Part shown: positions 1 to 7,141 of the stretch, piece after piece
How the letters are laid out: every line of letters starts with the position of its first letter
Numbering within the stretch: position 1 is the stretch's first letter
Assembly: GCA_963818925.1 (NCBI GenBank)
Contig: CAWFTN010000001.1
Span: forward strand, 3,286,001 to 3,350,000
Length of the DNA stretch: 64,000 nt
Reading direction: 5' to 3'
Source of the DNA: JAMXLG01 sp963818925
Lineage (GTDB): Bacteria > Vulcanimicrobiota > Vulcanimicrobiia > Vulcanimicrobiales > Vulcanimicrobiaceae
The notes under the pieces: model-generated
Told to the model about the DNA's origin: nothing
Seen by the model: the letters and a program-made list of their open reading frames with translations, nothing else
The model's database searches: none
Program-made: the position numbers and the translations under genes

Positions 1-16
1 GATTGAACGCGTTCAT
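1..16 (-). CDS. Start of a further ABC importer gene, probably permease (cut by window edge)
   Basis: Only the first five codons are in the window. On the minus strand the stop TGA of the ABC ATPase gene overlaps an ATG in the arrangement ATGA, and the reading frame runs open to the window edge. BMP-type importers usually encode two membrane permeases directly downstream of the ATPase, so a permease is expected here. That expectation rests on context only, since nothing of the protein is visible. Confidence 0.3.
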
Positions 17-1404
17 GCGACACCTGCCATGAGCGCGCCGATGGCCGAGCGATCGAACGCGCTGCGTTCGAATTCGCCCATGATGCGGCCGCGATACATT
101 ACGGCGATGCGGTCCGCGACGGCGAGCAACTCGTCGAGTTCGAACGAAATCAGTAACACCGCGGCGCCGCGATTGCGCGCTTCGATCAAGCGCGACTGCA
201 CGAGCGCGGCCGCACCAACATCGATACCGCGTGTCGGATTGTAGGCGATGACGAGCGCCGGGTCGTCGATGAGCGCACGGCCGACTACGATCTTTTGCTG
301 GTTGCCGCCGGAGAGGGTTTTCACCGCGACGTCGAGGTTCGCAGCGCGAACGTCGAAGCGTTGCGCGATGATCTGCGCGTCGGCGCGCGCGCGCGAACGA
401 TCGAGCAGCGCGCCGCGGCGCAGCACCTCTTGCCGTCCGAGCATCACGTTGTCGACAATGGACCACGCCATGACGAGCCCTTCCGCACGCCGATCTTGCG
501 GGATGATGCCGAGTGAAGGGCGCCCGTTGCTTTCGATCGCGATCGTTCCCTCGTATGCAATTACGCCGGCGATGCTATCGGCTAGCGTCGTTTGACCGTT
601 GCCTTCAACACCGGCGATCCCGAGGATTTCACCGGATCGCACGTCGAGCGAAATGTCACTGGTGCGAACGGACAAGCATCGTGCAAGGGGACGTTCCTCG
701 CGCTGCGCGACCGCGGGAATCGCGCCGCCGACCATGGCGCGCGCAATCTCCTCGGCGCTGGTCGACGCGGTGGGCATCGAGACGACGATCTTTCCGTGAC
801 GCATCACCGTGACGGTCGATGAAAGCGCCATCACTTCTTGCAGCTTATGCGTCACGATCATGATCGCCGTTCCGCGCGCAGCGAGCGCTTTGACCGTCTC
901 GAAAAATGATTCGATTTCCGCCGGCGCCAACGCGGCAGTCGGTTCGTCGAGCAGCAGCACCGACGGTTCGCGATCTAATTCGCGTAACAACTCGACGCGC
1001 TGCTGCACGCCGATCGGCAGGGTTTCGACGACCGCATCGGGATCGATCTGCAAACCGTTGCGTTCGGCAACATCGCGTACGCGCTCGCGCGCAGCCTGCG
1101 CATCGATCGTCCATCCGCGTCGCGGCTCGCGGCCGAGCAGCACGTTCTCCCACACGCGCAAGCGGCCGACCAATTCAAAATGTTGGTGAACGAGACCGAC
1201 GGTTCCGCAGGCGTTGCCGCAGCCGCTATCCGGCTTCACTTCGCCGAAGGCAATGGCGGAGAGCGTCGACTTGCCGGCGCCGTTTTCGCCGACGAGCGCA
1301 TGAATCTCACCCGGATACAACGTCAGATCCGCGCCGTCGACCGCGACGACACCGGGAAAGGTCTTGCGGATCGACCGTAACTCGAGTGCCGGCGTGCGAT
1401 CCAT
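13..1404 (-). CDS. BMP-family (nucleoside/simple sugar) ABC importer, double ATP-binding protein
   Basis: The 463-residue protein carries two ABC ATPase domains in tandem, as in YufO/NupO and RbsA-type importers. Domain 1 has Walker A GENGAGKST near residue 40, the family-typical LPIGVQQRVE signature and Walker B LLLDEP. Domain 2 has the degenerate GVEGNGQTTL loop and the signature LSGGNQQK. Relatives are about 500 residues. The shortfall lies partly in domain 1, where the segment between Walker A and the Q-loop region VHQHF is about 25 residues shorter than usual, and partly in the same place in domain 2. It directly follows the substrate-binding lipoprotein gene with no gap, so the two are surely co-transcribed. 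The likely role is to energise nucleoside uptake at the inner membrane; the exact substrate is not visible. Confidence 0.9.
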   Translation of the reverse strand: MDRTPALELRSIRKTFPGVVAVDGADLTLYPGEIHALVGENGAGKSTLSAIAFGEVKPDSGCGNACGTVGLVHQHFELVGRLRVWENVLLGREPRRGWTIDAQAARERVRDVAERNGLQIDPDAVVETLPIGVQQRVELLRELDREPSVLLLDEPTAALAPAEIESFFETVKALAARGTAIMIVTHKLQEVMALSSTVTVMRHGKIVVSMPTASTSAEEIARAMVGGAIPAVAQREERPLARCLSVRTSDISLDVRSGEILGIAGVEGNGQTTLADSIAGVIAYEGTIAIESNGRPSLGIIPQDRRAEGLVMAWSIVDNVMLGRQEVLRRGALLDRSRARADAQIIAQRFDVRAANLDVAVKTLSGGNQQKIVVGRALIDDPALVIAYNPTRGIDVGAAALVQSRLIEARNRGAAVLLISFELDELLAVADRIAVMYRGRIMGEFERSAFDRSAIGALMAGVA

Positions 1405-2430
1405 CTAGAGTGCCGCCGGTTTAAAGGCAGCAAGCGCCGCTCGCGAATCGGGCGGAACGATCTTGCCGTCGACGATGGCGCGTTGGATGGCGGCAAGGCG
1501 TGCGCGGCGCTCGGCGTTGACATAGTGTTTGGTGTACGCGAAATCCGTCAAACCGATTGCACCGTCTTTCAATCCGAACACGACGTGCCCGCTCATCGGA
1601 TGACCGTCGCGCAATGATTTCGCGACGTCGAAAACGGCAACGTCAACCTTTTTCACCATCGACGTCAACACTTTGCCGGGCGCAAGCGCATCTTGGTTCG
1701 AATCGACGCCGATAATGAAATCGCCCGCGCGCGCTTTTGCCGCTTCGATTGCGCCGAGACCGACTTTTCCCGCCGCCGTAAAGACGATGTCGGCGCCGCC
1801 GTTGAACAACAAGTTCGCTAGCTCTTTACCGGCCGCGACGTCGTCGAAGCTGCCCGCATATTTCACGTCGACTTTGATCGACGGATCGATCTCGCGCGCA
1901 CCCGCCGTGTAGCCCGCTTCAAATTTCTCGATCAACGGAATGTCGGCGCCGCCGAGAAACGCGATGTGATGATTGCTGCTTACCATTGCGGCGAGCGCGC
2001 CTGCGAGAAACGATCCATCTTGTTCGCGAAACGTGATCGACGTCACGTTGGGATCGTCGACGACCGCGTCGATGATGGCATAGCGCTGCGACGGATGTTC
2101 TTTCGCAACGGAATCCAAATCGAGTCCCATCAAGAACCCGATCGCATAGATCATGTCGTAGTGCAAATTCGTGAGCGCGTTGAGGTTCGGCTGATAATCG
2201 GCGGCGGAGCGGGATTGGAGGACTTGCACGTAAGCGTGAAGCTTCGTGCGCGAGGCAAGAAGCCCGCGATAGGCGGAGTCGTTGAATGATTGATCGCCGA
2301 GTCCACCTACGTCGGTCACCATGCCGAGCGTCAGTTGTCCGGGTGCGGGACCGCGATGCCACCCGCAGCCCGCGAGCGCACATGCGGAAATGACCGACGC
2401 CAGAAACGCAGCAAGCGCCTTCCGATACAT
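1405..2430 (-). CDS. BMP-family ABC transporter substrate-binding lipoprotein
   Basis: This is a basic membrane protein (BmpA/Med family) solute-binding protein of 341 residues. I chose the ATG at 2430 because it gives a lipoprotein signal: basic MYRK, a hydrophobic stretch, then ALAGC with the lipid-acceptor cysteine. The longer open frame upstream is Arg-rich and antisense to the DUF5069 gene. The mature protein begins with the family hallmark GMVTDVGGLGDQSFND, and later GFLMGLDLDSVAKEHPSQRY and GGADIVFTAAG match the ligand-binding fold. Relatives bind purine nucleosides. It is the first gene of the importer operon, with the ATPase starting immediately after its stop. The start codon lies 57 bp from that of the divergent DUF5069 gene, so promoters for both should lie between them. 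Confidence 0.92.
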   Translation of the reverse strand: MYRKALAAFLASVISACALAGCGWHRGPAPGQLTLGMVTDVGGLGDQSFNDSAYRGLLASRTKLHAYVQVLQSRSAADYQPNLNALTNLHYDMIYAIGFLMGLDLDSVAKEHPSQRYAIIDAVVDDPNVTSITFREQDGSFLAGALAAMVSSNHHIAFLGGADIPLIEKFEAGYTAGAREIDPSIKVDVKYAGSFDDVAAGKELANLLFNGGADIVFTAAGKVGLGAIEAAKARAGDFIIGVDSNQDALAPGKVLTSMVKKVDVAVFDVAKSLRDGHPMSGHVVFGLKDGAIGLTDFAYTKHYVNAERRARLAAIQRAIVDGKIVPPDSRAALAAFKPAAL

Positions 2431-2486
2431 AAGCGCGAAAACTACGACTCCGGGAGGGCGAAGCCTTTGTACCGAAGCGCGACCGG

Positions 2487-2942
2487 ATGCAAGCAAAGGA
2501 TTTGCGCGCCGAGCCGCCGCGCCGGTGGAACGAACGCATCGCCGGCATTCCGTGGCTCCCGCGCCTGATCGATAAAGCGCGCGCCGCGCTTGCGGGAACA
2601 CTGGACGCGTATCTCTTTGGGCAGTCACCGATGGATCGTTCCTGTTTGCAAACCCTTGGCCTGAGCCATACCGATTTTGCGCGCATTGTCGCGGCCGCGC
2701 ACAACGACGACGAGGTTCTCGCGGCGATCGTCGCGCGCAACCCACATGCAATCGACCGAGGCCGCGCATGGGGCGAGCGGATCGCACGCCGCCACCGGTG
2801 GTTTTTATTTCTGCTCGACGTGGATGACGGCTACGCCCGGCCCTTGCGTCCGGTCAAGCCGCTGATGAATGTTGTATCGAACGCGGTAACCTGGGTAATG
2901 AAACGCTTGTGGCCTTCCCGCGCGGTAGAACGCGCCCGCTGA
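2487..2942 (+). CDS. DUF5069 domain-containing protein
   Basis: The 151-residue protein matches my memory of the DUF5069 family: an opening PRRWNERIAGIPWLPRLIDK, then KARAALAGTL, a YLFG segment, CLQTLGL, and a pattern of helices with DDEVLAAI. No catalytic motif is evident, there is no signal peptide or membrane helix, and the function of the family is unknown. The last part (about residues 95-151) is basic. Its stop overlaps the start of the next gene (TGATG), so the two are translationally coupled. Confidence 0.75.
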   Translation: MQAKDLRAEPPRRWNERIAGIPWLPRLIDKARAALAGTLDAYLFGQSPMDRSCLQTLGLSHTDFARIVAAAHNDDEVLAAIVARNPHAIDRGRAWGERIARRHRWFLFLLDVDDGYARPLRPVKPLMNVVSNAVTWVMKRLWPSRAVERAR

Positions 2943-4027
2943 TGCAGCAACGACGCAATCCGTGGGGCTGGCTCACGGAAGCTCGTTTGACGTACGCGCT
3001 CAAGCTGTTGCTCGTGATCGCGCTGGTGCTTTATCTCGGCAATATCGCGCTCGCGTTTATCGGGCGCGTCGGCGGCTTGCTCTACATCGTAGTCGGCGCC
3101 GTCTTCCTGGCGTATCTCGTCTATCCGGCGGTGCATCGCCTGCGCGCGCGCATGCCGCTCGGGGCGGCCCTTGCGGTCGTCTATCTGTCGCTGGTCGTCC
3201 TCTTCGTCCTCGCGCTCTATGCCCTCGTTCCGCGAATCGCCGACGACATGAAAGCCGTTGCACAGCACGGGCCGCAATTTGCCGCCGACTATCGTTCGTA
3301 CGTCGAGAATCCGAGCGATCCGGTTCTCTCGCGTCTGCCCAATTCAGTTCGCGAGGAGATGTTGAAGTTTCCGGCATTCGCGACCGACTGGATTCGCACG
3401 CACGGATTAGAGGCGCTTAGCCACATCGTCTCGTTGCTTCTCGGCGCGTTCACTATCATCGCGACGTTCGTCATCATTCCCCTTCTTTCGATCTATCTGC
3501 TGGCCGATATCGATCGCTTGCAGGCGGCGCTCTATCGCTTCGTTCCGCGCGACCGGTGGGCCGCGGCAAGTTCGTTGATCGGGGATATCGATCGCGTGAT
3601 CGGCGGATTCATACGCGGCCAGCTCATCGTCGCCGCGACGGTCGGCGTTCTGCTGACGATTGGGCTGCTGATTCTCCACGTGCCGTACGCATTTTTACTC
3701 GGCCTCCTCGCCGCGCTCGGCGATCTCGTGCCGTATGTCGGCGCCGTGTTGACCTTTATCCCCGCGGTCGGAATCGCGGCGGTGAACAACGGGTGGGGGA
3801 ACGCACTGGTCGTTGCTGCCGTTTTCATCGGCATCTACCAATTGGAAGGGCATGTCATCTCGCCGATGATCGTAAGCAGCCAGGTGAAACTGAGCCCGCT
3901 GCTCGTGCTGTTGGCGGTCTTGATCGGCGCGGAACTGGGCGGGATCTTTGGGATGCTCGTCGCCGTGCCGGTGGCGGGAGCTCTGCGGGTGATTCTTCTG
4001 CACCTTACGAACCAGGAGGCCGCGTGA
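2942..4027 (+). CDS. AI-2E family transporter (PerM/YdiK-like membrane protein)
   Basis: This 361-residue polytopic membrane protein has the AI-2E transporter/UPF0118 layout: paired N-terminal helices (LLLVIALVLYLGN and VVGAVFLAYLVYP), a soluble loop of about 140 residues, then five or so C-terminal helices containing the conserved GLLAALGDLVPYVGA and YQLEGHVISPMIVSSQVKL segments. Family members include quorum signal exporters and Na+/H+ antiporter-like proteins, so the substrate cannot be predicted. I start it at the ATG overlapping the stop of the DUF5069 gene rather than 33 bp upstream. It overlaps the arginase gene by four bases (GTGA), making a three-gene operon. Confidence 0.9.
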   Translation: MQQRRNPWGWLTEARLTYALKLLLVIALVLYLGNIALAFIGRVGGLLYIVVGAVFLAYLVYPAVHRLRARMPLGAALAVVYLSLVVLFVLALYALVPRIADDMKAVAQHGPQFAADYRSYVENPSDPVLSRLPNSVREEMLKFPAFATDWIRTHGLEALSHIVSLLLGAFTIIATFVIIPLLSIYLLADIDRLQAALYRFVPRDRWAAASSLIGDIDRVIGGFIRGQLIVAATVGVLLTIGLLILHVPYAFLLGLLAALGDLVPYVGAVLTFIPAVGIAAVNNGWGNALVVAAVFIGIYQLEGHVISPMIVSSQVKLSPLLVLLAVLIGAELGGIFGMLVAVPVAGALRVILLHLTNQEAA

Positions 4028-4914
4028 CGACTACGGCAGTGCAACGCGCGACGCGCGTCGATATCATCGGCGTTCCTATGGACCTCGGCGCTAGCCGCCG
4101 CGGCGTCGATATGGGTCCCTCCGCCATCCGCTACGCGAAGTTGCACGACAAGCTTCGCGGGCTCCACATTCCGGAAATCGTCGATCACGGCAACCTGCAC
4201 GTGCCGGATCGTGAAGCGCTCGAGTCCGTCGATGCCTCGGCAAAGTATCTCGGCGTTATCCAGAGCGTCTGCGACCAACTTGCGGACACCGTCGAGCGCA
4301 GCATCGGCGAAGATGGTTTGCCGATCGTGCTCGGCGGCGATCATTCGATCGCCATGGGCACACTTGGCGGATTAACGCGCGGCTACGGTGAGGCGCCGGG
4401 GCTCATCTGGATCGATGCGCACTCCGATATCAACAGTCCCGAAAGTTCGCCAAGCGGTAACGTCCACGGCATGCCGTTGTGGTTTGCGCTGAAGAACGGC
4501 TACGCCGCCCGAGACACGACTGTGCAGATCGGTCTGCGCGACGTCGACGAAATCGAAAAGGCGCTGCTGCGCGAATCGGGCGTGCGCGCGTTTTCGATGA
4601 GCGACGTCGACAAACTCGGCATGACGCGCGTGATGGAAGAAGCGCTCGCTATAGCGGGTGAAGGCAAGCGTCCGATTCACGTCTCGTTCGATATGGACGG
4701 AATCGATCCGAGTGAAGCACCCGGAACGGGAACGCCGGTCAAAGGCGGTCTGAGTTATCGTGAAGCGCATCTCATTATGGAGATGTGCTATGAGACGGGC
4801 ACCCTTCGATCGATTGAGATGGTCGAGATCAATCCGATTCTCGACACGCGAAATCAGACGGCGACGCTCGCCGTCGAGTTGATCTGTTCGGGCTTAGGGA
4901 AATCGATTCTGTAA
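4024..4914 (+). CDS. rocF: Arginase
   Basis: The 296-residue protein is a manganese-dependent ureohydrolase that cleaves arginine to ornithine and urea. Metal-binding motifs are in order: GGDHS near residue 104, DAHSD near 131-135 with a following NVHGMPL, and SFDMDGIDPS near 221-230. The length and the NVHGMPL segment favour arginase over agmatinase or formimidoylglutamase. The start is the GTG overlapping the stop of the upstream transporter gene (GTGA). The longer open frame reaching back to 3556 is Arg-rich and antisense-like. No ornithine-using gene is nearby, so the link to the AI-2E-type transporter is positional only. Confidence 0.93.
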   Translation: MTTTAVQRATRVDIIGVPMDLGASRRGVDMGPSAIRYAKLHDKLRGLHIPEIVDHGNLHVPDREALESVDASAKYLGVIQSVCDQLADTVERSIGEDGLPIVLGGDHSIAMGTLGGLTRGYGEAPGLIWIDAHSDINSPESSPSGNVHGMPLWFALKNGYAARDTTVQIGLRDVDEIEKALLRESGVRAFSMSDVDKLGMTRVMEEALAIAGEGKRPIHVSFDMDGIDPSEAPGTGTPVKGGLSYREAHLIMEMCYETGTLRSIEMVEINPILDTRNQTATLAVELICSGLGKSIL

Positions 4915-4931
4915 AATTCACCGACCTGCCG

Positions 4932-5432
4932 GTGTGCTTCTCTCTCGCTTCCGACTCGAGCCGCGCGAGCGGCATTCGTGAGTTCGCGGAACGCATTGCC
5001 GCCGAACAACCCGCATTTTTCGCAATTCATGGGATCGACGCCGGTGATGCGCTTGCACTTGCAACGCGCTTTGCCTGTGGATGGGCGTATCGCGGCGGAC
5101 AAGCACTATTCTGGCGCGACACGTTTACACCACACGATGTTCACGACCGCTATCTTCCGCTCGCGCCACTGCGCCCGTTCGACCGGCGCGGTTTGCTGGA
5201 AGTCGTCGGAGATTACGTCGGCAAACCGCTCGCGCTGATTGCCGCGCAGTTTGCGAAGGATCGCTCTCGCGTTCGTGAACTTCGCTTCGTGCGGCGCGAA
5301 CTACGCACGCTTCCCGGACGCACGCTGCTCTTCGTCGCGGGCCATGACGAAACCGAACGAATCGGCTTTCGCGATCTCGGGTATTTCCGGTTACGCGGCT
5401 CGGTGTCGTGCGGAATCTACGCTAAAGCTTGA
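4932..5432 (+). CDS. Hypothetical protein, possibly a reduced endonuclease/exonuclease/phosphatase-like fold
   Basis: I do not recognise this 166-residue protein. It has no signal peptide or membrane helix. The pattern of a strand ending in R, then a segment rich in LALIAAQFAKDRSR, then RTLLFVAGHD, faintly resembles the core of EEP-type phosphodiesterases, but the catalytic Glu and His-Asp pairs cannot be placed, so I would not call it an enzyme. It starts at GTG 17 bp after arginase in the same direction, and the frame stays open further upstream without a better start. Its end overlaps the convergent TonB-like gene by 11 bp. Confidence 0.55.
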   Translation: MCFSLASDSSRASGIREFAERIAAEQPAFFAIHGIDAGDALALATRFACGWAYRGGQALFWRDTFTPHDVHDRYLPLAPLRPFDRRGLLEVVGDYVGKPLALIAAQFAKDRSRVRELRFVRRELRTLPGRTLLFVAGHDETERIGFRDLGYFRLRGSVSCGIYAKA

Positions 5433-6168
5433 TCGTTGCTTGCGCTTCGCAGGCGACGCCGGCGCCGCAGATTGCCGGATCCCAGTGGGCGGCTGCGAGC
5501 AGCGTTCGAATCTGATTCTGGACATTTGCATCGACCGGCGGTGCGAACGTCACATTCTTCGTTTTGCCGCTTGCGTCGACGTCGATCGTGAGCGTCGTGT
5601 GAATGCCGAGCGCGGCGAGTGACTTGCGAATCGTGGGGTCGAGCACGGGCGTCGGCTCTTCTGCTCCGAGCGGCATGTAGCCGCCGGTATTCTCTTCCGT
5701 CTCGCTGCTCGCCACGTTTGCGGCCTGCGGCGTTGCGGCGACCGCCGCCGGCGGCGCGCTGGCCTCGACGATGCGGGCGACTGCACTACCTTTGCGCGGC
5801 TCGGCAGCGACGATCGGAGCGCGGCTGATGCGTTCGGGAGCGGGCGGCGCATGTTCCGCCGGCCGCGCCGTCGCGCGATGTTGCGGTTCGATTTGCGGCA
5901 CCGTCGCCTTGACCGGCGCCGCGGCAGGGTGTTCGTGCGCAACCGGACGCTTGGGCAGGACGCTTATATGGATCACGCGCACGAACGAGATCGTCTCGAT
6001 GGACGGGCCGTTCCCTTCGAATGTCGCGAGCGCAGGAAAGAACAGCGCGATGAGGAGATGCAGCGCGAGCGAGAGCACTATCGCTCGATAGAGCAGCCGG
6101 TCAGGTCCCCACGTGGCGCCCATATCCATGTAGTTAGCTAAACGTTCCACCCAGCCTTCGGGTGACAT
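5422..6168 (-). CDS. TonB-like energy transducer protein
   Basis: The 248-residue protein has one N-terminal membrane helix (AIVLSLALHLLIALFFPALA, about residues 27-46), then a long Pro/Ala-rich periplasmic spacer with many HP, AP and VP pairs, and a C-terminal domain with IHTTLTIDVDASGKTKNV and an AAAHWDPA segment, which is the TonB C-terminal pattern. Such proteins couple the proton motive force to outer membrane receptors through ExbB/ExbD, neither of which is in this window. The start at 6168 is chosen because the frame upstream is antisense to the divergent glutaredoxin-like gene; ATGs at 6129 or 6123 are alternatives. Two cysteines near the C-terminus (CGAGVAC) could form a disulfide. 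Confidence 0.75.
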   Translation of the reverse strand: MSPEGWVERLANYMDMGATWGPDRLLYRAIVLSLALHLLIALFFPALATFEGNGPSIETISFVRVIHISVLPKRPVAHEHPAAAPVKATVPQIEPQHRATARPAEHAPPAPERISRAPIVAAEPRKGSAVARIVEASAPPAAVAATPQAANVASSETEENTGGYMPLGAEEPTPVLDPTIRKSLAALGIHTTLTIDVDASGKTKNVTFAPPVDANVQNQIRTLLAAAHWDPAICGAGVACEAQATIKL

Positions 6169-6207
6169 GGGTTTTGCGCTGAATGCGCAAATCGTAAAAG
6201 GAGAGTC

Positions 6208-6456
6208 ATGATCGATACCAACATCGTCCTGTACCAAGCCGAGTGGTGCACGTATTGCGCGCGCGTTCGCAGCGCGATGACCGATCTGTTGCTCGACTAC
6301 AAAGTCGTGAACGTACCGCCGGACCATTCGCAGCGCACCGTCGTGAAAGATCTTTTCGGTGTGACTGGAATTCCGTCGATGACGGACGGTGACATGAAGA
6401 TTGCCGACGACGACGACGCGATCATCGAGTATCTGGAGCAGAAGTACGGGAAGTAA
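6208..6456 (+). CDS. Glutaredoxin/GST N-terminal-like thioredoxin-fold protein
   Basis: A compact 82-residue protein with a redox-active CTYC motif at residues 13-16 after a first beta strand, and the cis-proline signature GIPSM near residue 57. The tail is acidic (ADDDDA) and ends in a helix IIEYLEQKYG. This is the glutaredoxin or GST N-terminal fold, and the likely role is thiol-disulfide exchange in the cytoplasm. A clear ribosome binding site (AAAAGGAGAG) lies six bases before the ATG. The methyltransferase frame overlaps its 3' end. Confidence 0.85.
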   Translation: MIDTNIVLYQAEWCTYCARVRSAMTDLLLDYKVVNVPPDHSQRTVVKDLFGVTGIPSMTDGDMKIADDDDAIIEYLEQKYGK

Positions 6457-7135
6457 TTCGCTCTATGAGGCGGACGCTCGTGCATACGAGCGCCACGCCG
6501 ACGCGAGCCTCCACAACGCCGGTTACGAGCGTCCCGCGATGATGCGCGCGATCGGCGACGTTGCAGGATCGCGCATCGTCGACGCGGGCTGCGCTGCAGG
6601 TTATTACGCCGCCGCACTCGCGGTCAATGCGGCGTCAGTGATCGCGCTCGACGCAAGCGCAGAAATGATCGCCATCGTCCAGGCAAAGGGCTTGCCGAAC
6701 ATGCAAGCGCGTCGTCACGATTTAGCCGAGCCGCTATCGTGGATCGACGATGCGAGTATCGACATGGTCGTTAGCTCGCTCGCGATGCATTATCTTTCAG
6801 AGTGGGATTCGACGCTGCGCGAATTTCATCGCGTGCTCGTTCCCGGTGGGCGGTTTGTGATGTCCGTGCACCATCCCGCGATGACAGATCCGTTGGTTGA
6901 GGACTATTTTCAAACGCAGTGTGTGACCGACACCTGGACCATCGACGGCGTCAAGCGCGAGGTATCGTTCTATCATCGTCCGATGTCGTCGATCGTCACC
7001 GAATTGATCGGCGCCGGGTTCACGCTACGCCGTATGACTGAGCCGCAATTACAACCGCGAGCCGGTGCCTCTGTTGAGGAACACCGGCTCGCAACTCGTC
7101 CATGGTTTCTGATTGTGGACGCTGTTCGGAGCTAA
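6401..7135 (+). CDS. Class I SAM-dependent methyltransferase with non-canonical start
   Basis: The recognisable protein starts at about LYEADARAYERHADASLHN, a typical beginning for small-molecule methyltransferases. It continues with motif I VDAGCAAGYYA, motif II ALDAS, a post-I DLAEPL segment, ASIDMVVSSLAMHYLS and VLVPGGRFVMSVHHP. No ATG, GTG or TTG exists between the glutaredoxin stop and this start. The only usable in-frame start is a TTG at 6401 inside the glutaredoxin gene, followed by a repetitive ACG run. Either that start is used through coupling or the gene has lost its original start. The substrate is unknown. A decayed copy of its last third lies at 9178-9261. Confidence 0.75.
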   Translation: MPTTTTRSSSIWSRSTGSNSLYEADARAYERHADASLHNAGYERPAMMRAIGDVAGSRIVDAGCAAGYYAAALAVNAASVIALDASAEMIAIVQAKGLPNMQARRHDLAEPLSWIDDASIDMVVSSLAMHYLSEWDSTLREFHRVLVPGGRFVMSVHHPAMTDPLVEDYFQTQCVTDTWTIDGVKREVSFYHRPMSSIVTELIGAGFTLRRMTEPQLQPRAGASVEEHRLATRPWFLIVDAVRS

Positions 7136-7141
7136 CCGCCT

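Noticed and set aside
3556..4023. Upstream extension of the arginase frame
   Set aside because: Arg-rich out-of-frame reading of the AI-2E transporter gene; arginase homology begins at the GTG at 4024.
6411..6422. Run of GAC codons (poly-Asp) at the end of the glutaredoxin-like gene, as a possible repeat or phase-variation tract
   Set aside because: Only four repeats with trinucleotide period, which is not a convincing slippage tract by itself; kept only as a note under the methyltransferase start.
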